A DNA stretch of 35,444 nt, from contig VBEE01000063.1 in the NCBI GenBank assembly GCA_005881715.1, forward strand, positions 1 through 35,444, given 5' to 3'. This DNA comes from Chloroflexota bacterium (GTDB taxonomy: Bacteria; Chloroflexota; Dormibacteria; CF-121). The position numbers and the translations under genes were made by a program. Numbering within the stretch: position 1 is the stretch's first letter; every line of letters begins with the position of its first letter. The notes beneath the pieces were generated by a model. That model made no database searches. It was not told where the DNA came from and worked only from the letters and a program-made list of their open reading frames with translations. Below, piece by piece: positions 26,207 to 34,915 of this stretch.

Positions 26207-28797
26207 CGTGCTCCTCCCGAGCCTGCCAGCACCGGCAGCTCTTTGAGCCTTGTCATCTGCGCGTCGTACAACGGCTCCTTGACGACGCTGGCCGGGTAGC
26301 GCCGGCCGAAGTACTGGACCTCGACGCTCGACCCCTCCTCGGCGCCGTCCAGTGGCAGGTAACCATAGATGATGCTCTTTCCCACCGTGTAACCGAAATT
26401 CGCGCTGGTCACGTAACCAAGCACGCCTCCACCGTGTCCTCCCCCAGCGGGGGAGGGTGACTGGAAGATTGGTTCTTTTCCGAGCACCGCGACCGCCGGG
26501 TCATCGAACGTCATGCATGCCAGCTTCCGAGTGATGCCCTGTTCCTTGATCCGCAGCAGCGCGTCACGACCGATGAAGGCGCCTTTGTTGAGACGGACGG
26601 CAAAGCCCAGGCCTGCCTCATAGGGGTTGTGCTCGCTGTGGATGTCGGCGCCCCATAACCGATATCCCTTCTCCAGCCGGAGCGAGTCGAAGGCCCCACC
26701 CCCGAGCGCTGCCACCCCGAGCGCCTCACCCGCCTTCCACAGGATGTCCCAGAGACGCAACCCGTATTCCGTCGGCGTATAGAGCTCCCAGCCCAGCTCA
26801 CCGACATATGAAATCCGAATCGCATAGGTGGGAACGCTGCCAATCGTTAGCGAGCGGGCGGTGAGATAGGGAAACGCCGCGTTCGAAACGTCCTCCTGGC
26901 TCAACGGCTGCACGAGATCGCGTGCCCGGGGGCCCCAGACGCCGATGCAGCACCAGCCCGAGGTCAGGTCTTTCAGGTGGACACTGGAATCGTCGGGCAG
27001 GTGGCGACGCATCCAGGCGAGGTCGTGCATCCCAACGCCGCCCCCGGTGACGACCCAGAACCGGTCGTCGTCCACGCGGGTGACTGTCAGGTCGGTCATG
27101 ATGCCGCCGCGCTCGTTGAGCATCGCGGTGTACGTCACCTTGCCGGCCGGGTGGTCCATCTGGTTTGCCGCCATCCGCTGCAGATAGGTAAGCGCCCCCG
27201 GCCCCGACACCTCGATCTTCTTAAAGGGCGTCGCGTCGAAGAGCACGACGCGCTCGCGCGCCGCTCGATGCTCGGCAGCCTGGATCGGTGACCAGAACCG
27301 GGCCGCCCATTCGGAACGGCCTGGGATAGCCCTCGCCGAATCTCCCTCCCCCCTTGTGGGGAAGTTCGGTACGAAATCTCCCTCCCCCCTTGTGGGGGAG
27401 GGTCGGGGTGGGGGGCTATTGCCCTCATACCACTGGGGCCGCTCCCAGCCTGCCCCCTCGAGGAACATCGCGCCCAGCGCCTGCTCCCGCTCGTAAAAGG
27501 GCGTCAGGCGGAGTTTGCGCGGCGTTTCCATCGGCTGCAACGGGTGGATGATGTCGTACACCTCGCGATAGTTCTGGGCTCCACGGGCGCGCAGATACGA
27601 GCGGGTGAACGCATGTGGGTAGAACCGGTTGAGATCTTCTTCGCGAAGGTCGAGATCCGGGACACCCTCCACCATCAACTCGGCCACGGCGCGGGCCGCC
27701 CCCACGCCGTGGGTGATCCAGACGGCCTCGCAAGCCCAGAAGCCGCGCACATCGAGCGACTCGCCGATCAGGGAATGCCCGTCCGGCGTGAACGAGAACA
27801 TGCCGTTGATCTTCTCCACCAGCTCCGCCGACTCGAGCGGGGGGTAGAGCTCCGACGCATAAGCCATCGAGGGGGCGAAGAGGTCGTCGCGGAACGGCGC
27901 GCAGGACGGCATCAGGCCGTCGTCCCAGCTCGAGCGAAGCTCCTGAGGATCAACCAGGACGGGTTCGTGCCGGTAAGCACCGATCACGTAGCGGCGGTAA
28001 TCCTGGCGGAAATACATCGAGTGATCCTGATGGCGAACGATGGGCATGGATTGCCAGCCGGTCTCGCCCGACAGCTCGGGCAGGGGATCGGTGATGCCGA
28101 CCAGGTGCTGCAGTGGCTGAAGGGGGATTGGCACGCCGGCCATGCGGCCGATGACCGGGCCCCAGATGCCGGCGGCGCTGAGGACGTGCTCCGTTACGAT
28201 GCGGCCCCGATCCGTCTCCACGGCGGTGACGCGCCCCTGCTTGACGTCGATGCCGGTCAGGCGCGTGCGGGCAAGAAATCGAGCTCCCGCCTCCTCAGCC
28301 ACACGGGCCAGGGCTTCCGATGCCTGGACCGCCCTCACGGTCCCATCGCTCGGTACATGAATCGCGCCGTGCAGGTGATCGGTGCGCATGATCGGCACCA
28401 GGCGGCTGATTTCATCGGGGCCGATCAGACGGGTCTTGAGCCCCCAGGAGGTCGCGTGGCCATGCTTGCGTTTGAGCTCCTCCCACCGTTCCGGAGTTGC
28501 GGCCACCTCGAGGCTGCCCACCTCCCAGTAGACGGGCTCGCCGTCGAGCTGGAGGTTGCGGTAGGTCTCCACCGTGTCGATCGCGAACCGGCAGGTGGTG
28601 CGCGCGACATTGTTCTGAAACACCAGCCCCGGCGCGTGCGAGGTCGAACCCCCCGCGCGGAACAGCGGTCCCTGGTCGATCACGACGACATCGCGCCAGC
28701 CGAGCCGGGTGAGGTGATAGGCCGCGCTACAGCCGACGATCCCGGCGCCGATGATGACCACCCGGGCCTGGTCCGGCAGGCGTTCAGACCCGGGCAT
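26203..28797 (-). CDS. Dimethylglycine/sarcosine dehydrogenase-like FAD oxidoreductase fused to GcvT-like THF domain; start ATG 28797
   Basis: VVIIGAGIVGCSAAYHLTRLGW, GGSTSHAPGLVFQ (candidate His-FAD), C-terminal GcvT AAFPYLTARSLTIG...SYVGELGWELYTP...DSLRLEKGYRLWGADI. Confidence 0.93.
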   Translation of the reverse strand: MPGSERLPDQARVVIIGAGIVGCSAAYHLTRLGWRDVVVIDQGPLFRAGGSTSHAPGLVFQNNVARTTCRFAIDTVETYRNLQLDGEPVYWEVGSLEVAATPERWEELKRKHGHATSWGLKTRLIGPDEISRLVPIMRTDHLHGAIHVPSDGTVRAVQASEALARVAEEAGARFLARTRLTGIDVKQGRVTAVETDRGRIVTEHVLSAAGIWGPVIGRMAGVPIPLQPLQHLVGITDPLPELSGETGWQSMPIVRHQDHSMYFRQDYRRYVIGAYRHEPVLVDPQELRSSWDDGLMPSCAPFRDDLFAPSMAYASELYPPLESAELVEKINGMFSFTPDGHSLIGESLDVRGFWACEAVWITHGVGAARAVAELMVEGVPDLDLREEDLNRFYPHAFTRSYLRARGAQNYREVYDIIHPLQPMETPRKLRLTPFYEREQALGAMFLEGAGWERPQWYEGNSPPPRPSPTRGEGDFVPNFPTRGEGDSARAIPGRSEWAARFWSPIQAAEHRAARERVVLFDATPFKKIEVSGPGALTYLQRMAANQMDHPAGKVTYTAMLNERGGIMTDLTVTRVDDDRFWVVTGGGVGMHDLAWMRRHLPDDSSVHLKDLTSGWCCIGVWGPRARDLVQPLSQEDVSNAAFPYLTARSLTIGSVPTYAIRISYVGELGWELYTPTEYGLRLWDILWKAGEALGVAALGGGAFDSLRLEKGYRLWGADIHSEHNPYEAGLGFAVRLNKGAFIGRDALLRIKEQGITRKLACMTFDDPAVAVLGKEPIFQSPSPAGGGHGGGVLGYVTSANFGYTVGKSIIYGYLPLDGAEEGSSVEVQYFGRRYPASVVKEPLYDAQMTRLKELPVLAGSGGAR
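26438..26456. repeat. Palindromic insert CCTCCCCC-AGC-GGGGGAGG inside the DMGDH-like CDS
   Basis: Perfect 8-bp arms; encodes SPSPAGGGHGG loop. Confidence 0.85.
27339..27417. repeat. Two copies (36-bp period) of AATCTCCCTCCCCCCTTGTGGGG plus G-rich tail, in frame within the DMGDH-like CDS
   Basis: Identical 23-mers at 27339-27361 and 27375-27397; encodes PPPRPSPTRGEGDFVPNFPTRGEGD. Confidence 0.92.
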
Positions 28798-30238
28798 GCA
28801 GGATGGCGTCCTTGCGGACCTCGATGAACGCCTGGAGCTGTTCATCCACCCCCGAATCGATGCCGGGGTCGGCGTAGTCCTTGAGCAGCTGCTTCCATTT
28901 CTCATTCGCCACCCGATCGGCGGTCCGCGAGCCGTTCCGCTGCCAGCGGTCGAAGTTCTCGGTGGAGGAGATCCAGGGTCGGTAGAAGCCGGTCCGGTAG
29001 TGCCGCATGGTGTGCTCGGAGCCGAGATGATGCCCACCCGGGCCGACCTCGCGGATGCCGTCCATGGCGAACCCTTCGTCATCGAAGGGGATGCCCCGAC
29101 TCAGGATCCACTCGAACATCCGGAGCGCCTCAACATCGATGATGAATTTTTCGTACGAGGCCAGTAGCGCGGATTCCAGCCAGCCGGCTGCGTGCAGGAC
29201 AAAGTGCACGCCGCCGAGTACCGTCGGCCACATGCACATCAGCGATTCGTAGGCCGCCTGCGCGTCCGGGCCCTTCGACGAGGTCAGCGCCCCTCCGCCC
29301 CGGAATGGCAGCTTGTAATGCCTGGCCATCTGGGCGCTGGCCAGGATGCCCATCGCTGACTCCGGGGTGCCGAAGGCAGGACTGCCGGACTGCATGTCGA
29401 TGTTCGTCAGGAACGACCCGTAGATGCACGGTGCTCCGGCGCGGACGAGCTGGATGAGCGCGATGCCGGCCAGCGCCTCGGCGGTTTGCTGGGCCAGGGT
29501 GCCGGCCAGGCCCATGGGCGACATCGCGCCGGCCATCAGAAATGGGGTCGCGATCACGGGCTGATTGGCGGCCGCGTACTCGAGCAGAGCGCCGAGCATC
29601 CGGTCGTCATATCGCAGCGGACTGTTGACATTGACCAGGGCGAGCAGGGCGGGCGTCTTCTCGATGTTCTCCCGGCCGCCGAACAGGATCGACGACATCT
29701 CGATGGAGTCGCGCGCGCCCTCCTCTGAGATGACGCTGCCCATGTAGGGCATGTCGGTCCAGCGGATGTGCGAGTAGACCATGTCCAGGTGGCGGGTTTC
29801 CAGCGGAAGATCCTCCGGTTCGACGATGGTGCCGCCGGCACAGTGGATCTGCGGCGTCGCCTGCGCCATCTTGTCGAAGTTCGTGAAGTCCTCGATGGTG
29901 GCGCCCCGCCGGCCGCGATCCAGGTCGGTGATGAAGGGCGGGCCGTAGACGGGCGCGTTGACCATGTGGTTGCCGCCGATGACGACTGAATTTTTCGGGT
30001 TCCGCGCCTGCACCTCGAAGGTCGCCGGGACTTTCCTGATCTGTTCCTCGATGAAGGCGCGTTCGAAGCGAACCCGATTCTCTTCGATCTTCAATCCGGC
30101 GCCCCGGAAGAGGTCGAGGGCTCTGGGGTGCAAGAAGTCGACGCCGATCTCCTGCAGGATCAGCATGGCGTGGTCGTCGATCTGCTGAACCTGCTCGGCA
30201 GAGAGGATGTCGTACGGCTTGAGCGTGTTGGTCCACAT
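28784..30238 (-). CDS. Trimethylamine/glycine betaine methyltransferase family (MttB superfamily, non-pyrrolysine); start ATG 30238
   Basis: MttB-family sequence with GGTIVEPEDLPLETRHLDM, FLMAGAMSPMGLAGTLAQQTAEALAGIALIQ, FGTPESAMGILASAQMARHYKLPFRGGG. Confidence 0.9.
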   Translation of the reverse strand: MWTNTLKPYDILSAEQVQQIDDHAMLILQEIGVDFLHPRALDLFRGAGLKIEENRVRFERAFIEEQIRKVPATFEVQARNPKNSVVIGGNHMVNAPVYGPPFITDLDRGRRGATIEDFTNFDKMAQATPQIHCAGGTIVEPEDLPLETRHLDMVYSHIRWTDMPYMGSVISEEGARDSIEMSSILFGGRENIEKTPALLALVNVNSPLRYDDRMLGALLEYAAANQPVIATPFLMAGAMSPMGLAGTLAQQTAEALAGIALIQLVRAGAPCIYGSFLTNIDMQSGSPAFGTPESAMGILASAQMARHYKLPFRGGGALTSSKGPDAQAAYESLMCMWPTVLGGVHFVLHAAGWLESALLASYEKFIIDVEALRMFEWILSRGIPFDDEGFAMDGIREVGPGGHHLGSEHTMRHYRTGFYRPWISSTENFDRWQRNGSRTADRVANEKWKQLLKDYADPGIDSGVDEQLQAFIEVRKDAILHARV

Positions 30239-30242
30239 ACCG

Positions 30243-31460
30243 TCAGCCGGCGTGGGCCAGCGCCCGGGCGACCTTGCGGTGGCGGCCCGCCTCGAAGGCG
30301 CGGGCGTAGATCCTCTCGTAATTCTTGGCATCGACGTCCCGCGGATTGCCGATGCTTTGCGAGTCGGCCGCGGCCTTCTCGGCGAGCATGGGAATCTCCT
30401 CCTCGGAAAAGCCGAGCTGGTTGAGCGAGGGGATATCGAGGTCCTCGGTTAGCTGGTAGACGTATTCGACCCCGACCTCGGCCGCCTTCCAGACCGGTTT
30501 GTTGGCGACCTCGAGCCCCAGCGCCTGGCCGATCCGGGCGAAGCGCTCGGGCTCGCCGGCGTAGTTGTACTCCATCACCGGGGCGAGCAGACGGCCAGTC
30601 AGCGCCCCATGCGGCGCGTCGTGCACGCCGCCCGCGGTCTGGCTCATCGCATGGGCCGCGCCGGCGGAATCCGTGCCATAGGCGAGGCCGGCCAGCATCG
30701 CCCCCATGCTCATGTGGTACCGCGCCTCGAGGTTGTGGCCCTGCGCGTATGCGACCCGCAGGTAGCGGCCACAGTACTCCATCGCCAGCAGCGCCACCGC
30801 ATCGGTGAAGGGCTGGTGATAGGCCATGGTGTAACACTCGATCGCGTGGGTCAGCGCGTCCATGCCGGTTCCGGCCGTGACGCCGGCCGGGAGATTGACG
30901 CTGAGCGCGGGATCGACCAGCGCCACCCAGGACGCGATGTTGGGCGTGCCGCCGACATTGAATTTCACCTTTCGGTCAGGGTCCGTGATCACCGCCCAGA
31001 GCGTGACTTCGCTGCCGGTGCCGGCGGTGGTGGGGACCGCCACCAGTGGTGGGATGCGGGAGTGGATCGGGTCTTTGCCCCATTCGTACTGCGCGATGCT
31101 GCCGCCATGGACGACGACCACGCCGATCCCCTTCGCGGCGTCAATCGAGCTGCCGCCGCCGATCGCCACCAGGCCGTCACAGCGTTCCGACTGGTAGTAG
31201 CGGGCGCCGGCGTCGACGAGCGCGATGCCGGGGTTGGCGCGCACCTGGTCGTAGGAGACCGGGTCGAGACCAGCGGCGCGCAGCGGCTTGAGCGCCTCGT
31301 CGAGCAGCCCGGCTTTCACGATTCCCTGGTCGGTGACGACCAGCGGGCGCTTGATGTTCAATGCTGCGGCCTCCTGGCCAAGGGCGGAGAGCGCCCCGAT
31401 GGCATGCACCATGCGGGTCGGCGACTGATACGCCTTCAGGACACTGTCAAGCACGGCCAA
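30243..31460 (-). CDS. Iron-containing (group III) alcohol dehydrogenase; TTG start
   Basis: GGGSSIDAAKG, PTTAGTGSEVT, GMDALTHAIECY, AHAMSQTAGGVHDAPHGAL. Confidence 0.94.
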   Translation of the reverse strand: MAVLDSVLKAYQSPTRMVHAIGALSALGQEAAALNIKRPLVVTDQGIVKAGLLDEALKPLRAAGLDPVSYDQVRANPGIALVDAGARYYQSERCDGLVAIGGGSSIDAAKGIGVVVVHGGSIAQYEWGKDPIHSRIPPLVAVPTTAGTGSEVTLWAVITDPDRKVKFNVGGTPNIASWVALVDPALSVNLPAGVTAGTGMDALTHAIECYTMAYHQPFTDAVALLAMEYCGRYLRVAYAQGHNLEARYHMSMGAMLAGLAYGTDSAGAAHAMSQTAGGVHDAPHGALTGRLLAPVMEYNYAGEPERFARIGQALGLEVANKPVWKAAEVGVEYVYQLTEDLDIPSLNQLGFSEEEIPMLAEKAAADSQSIGNPRDVDAKNYERIYARAFEAGRHRKVARALAHAG

Positions 31461-31537
31461 CGAATCTCATCCTCCTTCCACAGTTGAGCGGCGCCGTTTG
31501 GTATACGCCGAAAGTCTCTTCTGAGATACGAACTCTG

Positions 31538-32458
31538 TCAAGGGCCCGCACCTCGCGCCTCCCGCAACCAGGCTGCAACGCGATCCGACTCCATGACCGT
31601 AAGCGCCCGATTCCATCGCGTCGTGTAGTAGTCAGTGAAATCGAAATCCAGCGTCGAGATCTTGGCCTGGATGGCTCCCCAGAGCGTCCAGCCGACGTCG
31701 GACATGAGGGCAAAGAGGTTCATCCGGGCGAGTTGCTGCCGGTCCAGCCGGCCAAAGTACGCCTCGCACAGGACCGCTCGCAACTCATCGTCGAGGCTCG
31801 CCTCCTGCGCCGTGTTGCCCAGGTCGAAGCACGCATCATTGTTCCCGCTGAGCTCGTAATCGACGATCCGCAAGCACTGCCCGTCGTCGATGAAGTTCTC
31901 GCAGAGCAGGTCATTGTGACAGGACACGTTGGGGAGCGCCCCAACCCGGACCGCCCGCTCGATTTCCGCCAGCAGGGGCAGCCGCTGCCGGTAATCGGCG
32001 GGGATCCGGACCTGGTGCTCCTCGACGATCTGGAGGTAGGCCTCGATCAGCCGGAACATGTCGAACGCCTTCAGGAAGGGAGACGCGGCGTGCAGGCGCT
32101 TGAACGACTCGGCCATTCGCCGCACCATCCGCTCCGACTGCAGGGTCTCGGCCGACATCGTCGGACCGGGGATGAACTCGAGAACCATGACGTCAAGCTG
32201 CGGGACATGCTCCAGAACGGCCGGTCCGATGCCGGTGCTGGCCGCCGCCCTGGCGTTATAGACCTCATTGACCCGGTCGATCGACAGCAATTCCGTCGAC
32301 GTCCCGGGGATCCGCATCACGTACCGCTCGCGGCCGGCTTCGACCAGGTAGTTCTCGTTGGTCAACCCGCCCGACAGCGGAGAGATCTTGACGTCCTTGC
32401 CTCGCCACAGCGAGACGCGTCCGGCCGCGGCCTCAGCTCGCGACAGGCTTTGCGTCAT
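31538..32458 (-). CDS. Choline/ethanolamine kinase-like phosphotransferase
   Basis: LSGGLTNENYLV, SCHNDLLCENFI (Brenner motif), IVDYELSGNNDACFDLGN. Confidence 0.9.
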   Translation of the reverse strand: MTQSLSRAEAAAGRVSLWRGKDVKISPLSGGLTNENYLVEAGRERYVMRIPGTSTELLSIDRVNEVYNARAAASTGIGPAVLEHVPQLDVMVLEFIPGPTMSAETLQSERMVRRMAESFKRLHAASPFLKAFDMFRLIEAYLQIVEEHQVRIPADYRQRLPLLAEIERAVRVGALPNVSCHNDLLCENFIDDGQCLRIVDYELSGNNDACFDLGNTAQEASLDDELRAVLCEAYFGRLDRQQLARMNLFALMSDVGWTLWGAIQAKISTLDFDFTDYYTTRWNRALTVMESDRVAAWLREARGAGP

Positions 32459-34883
32459 GGCCGACCAGTTGCTCGCGCTTCAGCACGGCGTCAGTGCTGA
32501 CCTCGGCCGGCACGCGCCGGCCGAATAACTCCACCTCGACCTGCGCTCCGGGCCCCAGTCCGACCGGCAGATAGCTGTATGCGATGTTGCGCCGGACGGT
32601 GAATCCATACGCGCAGCTGCGGACCCGGCCGACGATCGAACCATCGGCATAGACCGCCTCTCCGCCATAGATGGTCGCGTACTCGTGGTCGCCGACCAGC
32701 AGGGTGCGCAAACGCCGCGTGATGCCAGCAGCCTTCGCCGCCAGGAGCGCCTCCCGTCCATTGAATTCGCCCTTGTCGAACCGGACGCAGAACCCGAGCC
32801 CGGCCTCCAGCGGATTGTCGAGGAGGGTGAGGTCGGAGCCGTAGTACCGGTAACCCTTCTCCATCCGAAGCGAGTCCAGCGCTCGGTAGCCACCCGGCCG
32901 AATGCCAAACGTTTCCCCGGCGGCCATCAAGCGATCCCACACCTGCACCGCGACGCGGGGATCGAGATAGAACTCCCACCCCAGCTCGCCGACGTAGGTC
33001 ACGCGCTGGGCGAAGACAGCGAATCCCGCGATCCGGATGTCGCGTGCCTGCATGAACGGGAAACCTCCCTCCGACACGTCGTCGTCGGTGACGCCCTCCA
33101 GCACCGCACGGGCATGCGGGCCCCAGATTCCGACGACGCATAGATCCTCCGTTGTCTCGCGCAAATCAACCCGCCCATCCTCCTCGCGTTGCTCCAGGCG
33201 CAGCCACCCCAGGTCGCTGTTCACATATCCGGCACCGGTGATCAGCCTGAAGCGATGCGGGCCGAGCCGGGTGATCGTGACGTCCCCCGCGATTCCGCCG
33301 CGGCGGTCGAGCAGCTGGGTGTAGACGACACTCCCAACCGGCCTGGCGATCAGGTTGCCCGTGACACGTTCGAGCAGCGGGAGCGCGCCCGGACCGTCTA
33401 GCTCGACCTTCCCGAACGATGTCATGTCGATGATCCCGACCCGTTCGCGGAACGCGCGATGCTCCTCTGCCTGCAGCTCGAACCATGGCGGACGGGTCCA
33501 GCCGAAGCGCCGCTGGTCTGCGCCTGCCCGCCGCCAGGGCCTGTCCGGCTCGAAGTGCTCGGGCCGTTCCCAGCCATGTTTTTGTCCGAAGACCGCGCCC
33601 AGGTCCTGGACCCGGTGGTGCAGGGCGCTCGTCCGGCGCGGCCGGCCCCACTCGTCGGCGTCGTACGGATAGCGGAGGAAGTAGTAATAGCGGTACGCCT
33701 CTCTCGCCAGCTCGGCCACATAACGATGGTCGCGATGGACCGGGCCGAAGCGCCAGGGCCGGTAGGCATAGAGGTCGAGCTCGCTGTCTCCCGCGGTGAT
33801 CAGCTCAGCCAGCGATTTCCCGATTCCGCCGGCGCCGCCAAACCCGTTCAACGACAGCCCGGCCGCCATGAAGAGCCCACGTACGCCCGGCACCGGACCC
33901 AGCAGGGGATTCGCGTCGGGGGTCATGGCGTCCGGATGACAGACGAGCTTCACGATCCCGGCCTCGCTGATGAAGGGAAACCGCCGCGCCGCCCCCGCGA
34001 GCAGGGGCTCGAACCGATGCTGGTCAGGCGGCAGAGAAGTTCCGGCGTGCTCCCAGGGAACGCCGTCGATCCATCGCGCGTTTGGGTCCAGCTCGTAGCC
34101 GCCCAGCACCACGCCGCCCGCCTCGGCCTTCCCATAGATGAGGTTGTCTGGGTCGCGGAAGCAGGGCATCTCTGGCGGCAGCTCGGCGCCCTCGACCGCC
34201 TGCAGCGCGGCGTGCTGGTGATCGACCGGGGTGGAGACGACGAATGCTCCGGCCATCGCCGCCACCTGCGGGGCCCAGATGCCACATGCGATCACCACCA
34301 CCTCGGCCTCGATCCGCCCGGTCTCCGTCCGGACCGCCCGGACGGCGCCGGCCGAGGACAGCTCGATCCCGGTCACCCGCGTCCCGGTCAGCACCTTGAC
34401 TCCGAGGTCGCGGGCGGCCTTCGCCAGGGCGAAGGTGGCCGTATGCGGATCGATGGCCCCGTCCCCCGGCACCCAGACCGCACCAAACAACGAGTCTTTA
34501 CTGATCGCCGGCATCAGCCGCGCGGCTTGCTCAGGCGAAACGACTTCGACGTCGAGCCCTATCGCTCGGGCGCGGCTCACGCCACGCTGCTGCTCCAACA
34601 GTTGCTCGCGACTGGAGGCAAAGCGAAGGCTACCGACGGTCTCAAAGATGCCCAGCCGGCGATAGAGCTCGATGCTGTAACGACGGAACCGCATCATGGT
34701 GGGTGAGGGGTTGAACTGGGTGACCAGCCCGGCCGCATGACAGGTCGAGCCGCTGGTCAGCTCGGCTTTCTCCAGCAGCACCGTATCTCGCCAGCCGGCC
34801 TGCGCCAGATGGTAGGCGACGCTGGTGCCGGTAATTCCGCCGCCGATCACGATGGCGCGCGCACGGCTCGGTAGTTGAGTCAT
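32433..34883 (-). CDS. Second DMGDH/sarcosine dehydrogenase-like FAD-GcvT oxidoreductase
   Basis: AIVIGGGITGTSVAYHLAQAGW, SGSTCHAAGLVTQ, GcvT portion GGFPFMQARDIRIAGF...VTYVGELGWEFYLDP...DSLRMEKGYRYYGSDL. Confidence 0.93.
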   Translation of the reverse strand: MTQLPSRARAIVIGGGITGTSVAYHLAQAGWRDTVLLEKAELTSGSTCHAAGLVTQFNPSPTMMRFRRYSIELYRRLGIFETVGSLRFASSREQLLEQQRGVSRARAIGLDVEVVSPEQAARLMPAISKDSLFGAVWVPGDGAIDPHTATFALAKAARDLGVKVLTGTRVTGIELSSAGAVRAVRTETGRIEAEVVVIACGIWAPQVAAMAGAFVVSTPVDHQHAALQAVEGAELPPEMPCFRDPDNLIYGKAEAGGVVLGGYELDPNARWIDGVPWEHAGTSLPPDQHRFEPLLAGAARRFPFISEAGIVKLVCHPDAMTPDANPLLGPVPGVRGLFMAAGLSLNGFGGAGGIGKSLAELITAGDSELDLYAYRPWRFGPVHRDHRYVAELAREAYRYYYFLRYPYDADEWGRPRRTSALHHRVQDLGAVFGQKHGWERPEHFEPDRPWRRAGADQRRFGWTRPPWFELQAEEHRAFRERVGIIDMTSFGKVELDGPGALPLLERVTGNLIARPVGSVVYTQLLDRRGGIAGDVTITRLGPHRFRLITGAGYVNSDLGWLRLEQREEDGRVDLRETTEDLCVVGIWGPHARAVLEGVTDDDVSEGGFPFMQARDIRIAGFAVFAQRVTYVGELGWEFYLDPRVAVQVWDRLMAAGETFGIRPGGYRALDSLRMEKGYRYYGSDLTLLDNPLEAGLGFCVRFDKGEFNGREALLAAKAAGITRRLRTLLVGDHEYATIYGGEAVYADGSIVGRVRSCAYGFTVRRNIAYSYLPVGLGPGAQVEVELFGRRVPAEVSTDAVLKREQLVGHDAKPVAS

Positions 34884-34915
34884 GCGCGCGCCGCTCCGCT
34901 CAGAACGTCGAAGAA

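Noticed and set aside
25184-26299. 371-aa + ORF, and similarly 27544-28827 and 33459-34706
   Set aside because: Shadow ORFs opposite ALDH and FAD-GcvT genes with clear motifs.
28784-30238. Pyrrolysine-containing MttB
   Set aside because: The ORF is complete with no in-frame amber codon, so it belongs to the non-Pyl MttB superfamily.
31500-31541. Sigma-70 promoter (TTGACA ... TATACC, minus strand) upstream of Fe-ADH
   Set aside because: Spacing between the boxes is about 30 nt, far from 17; not supportable.
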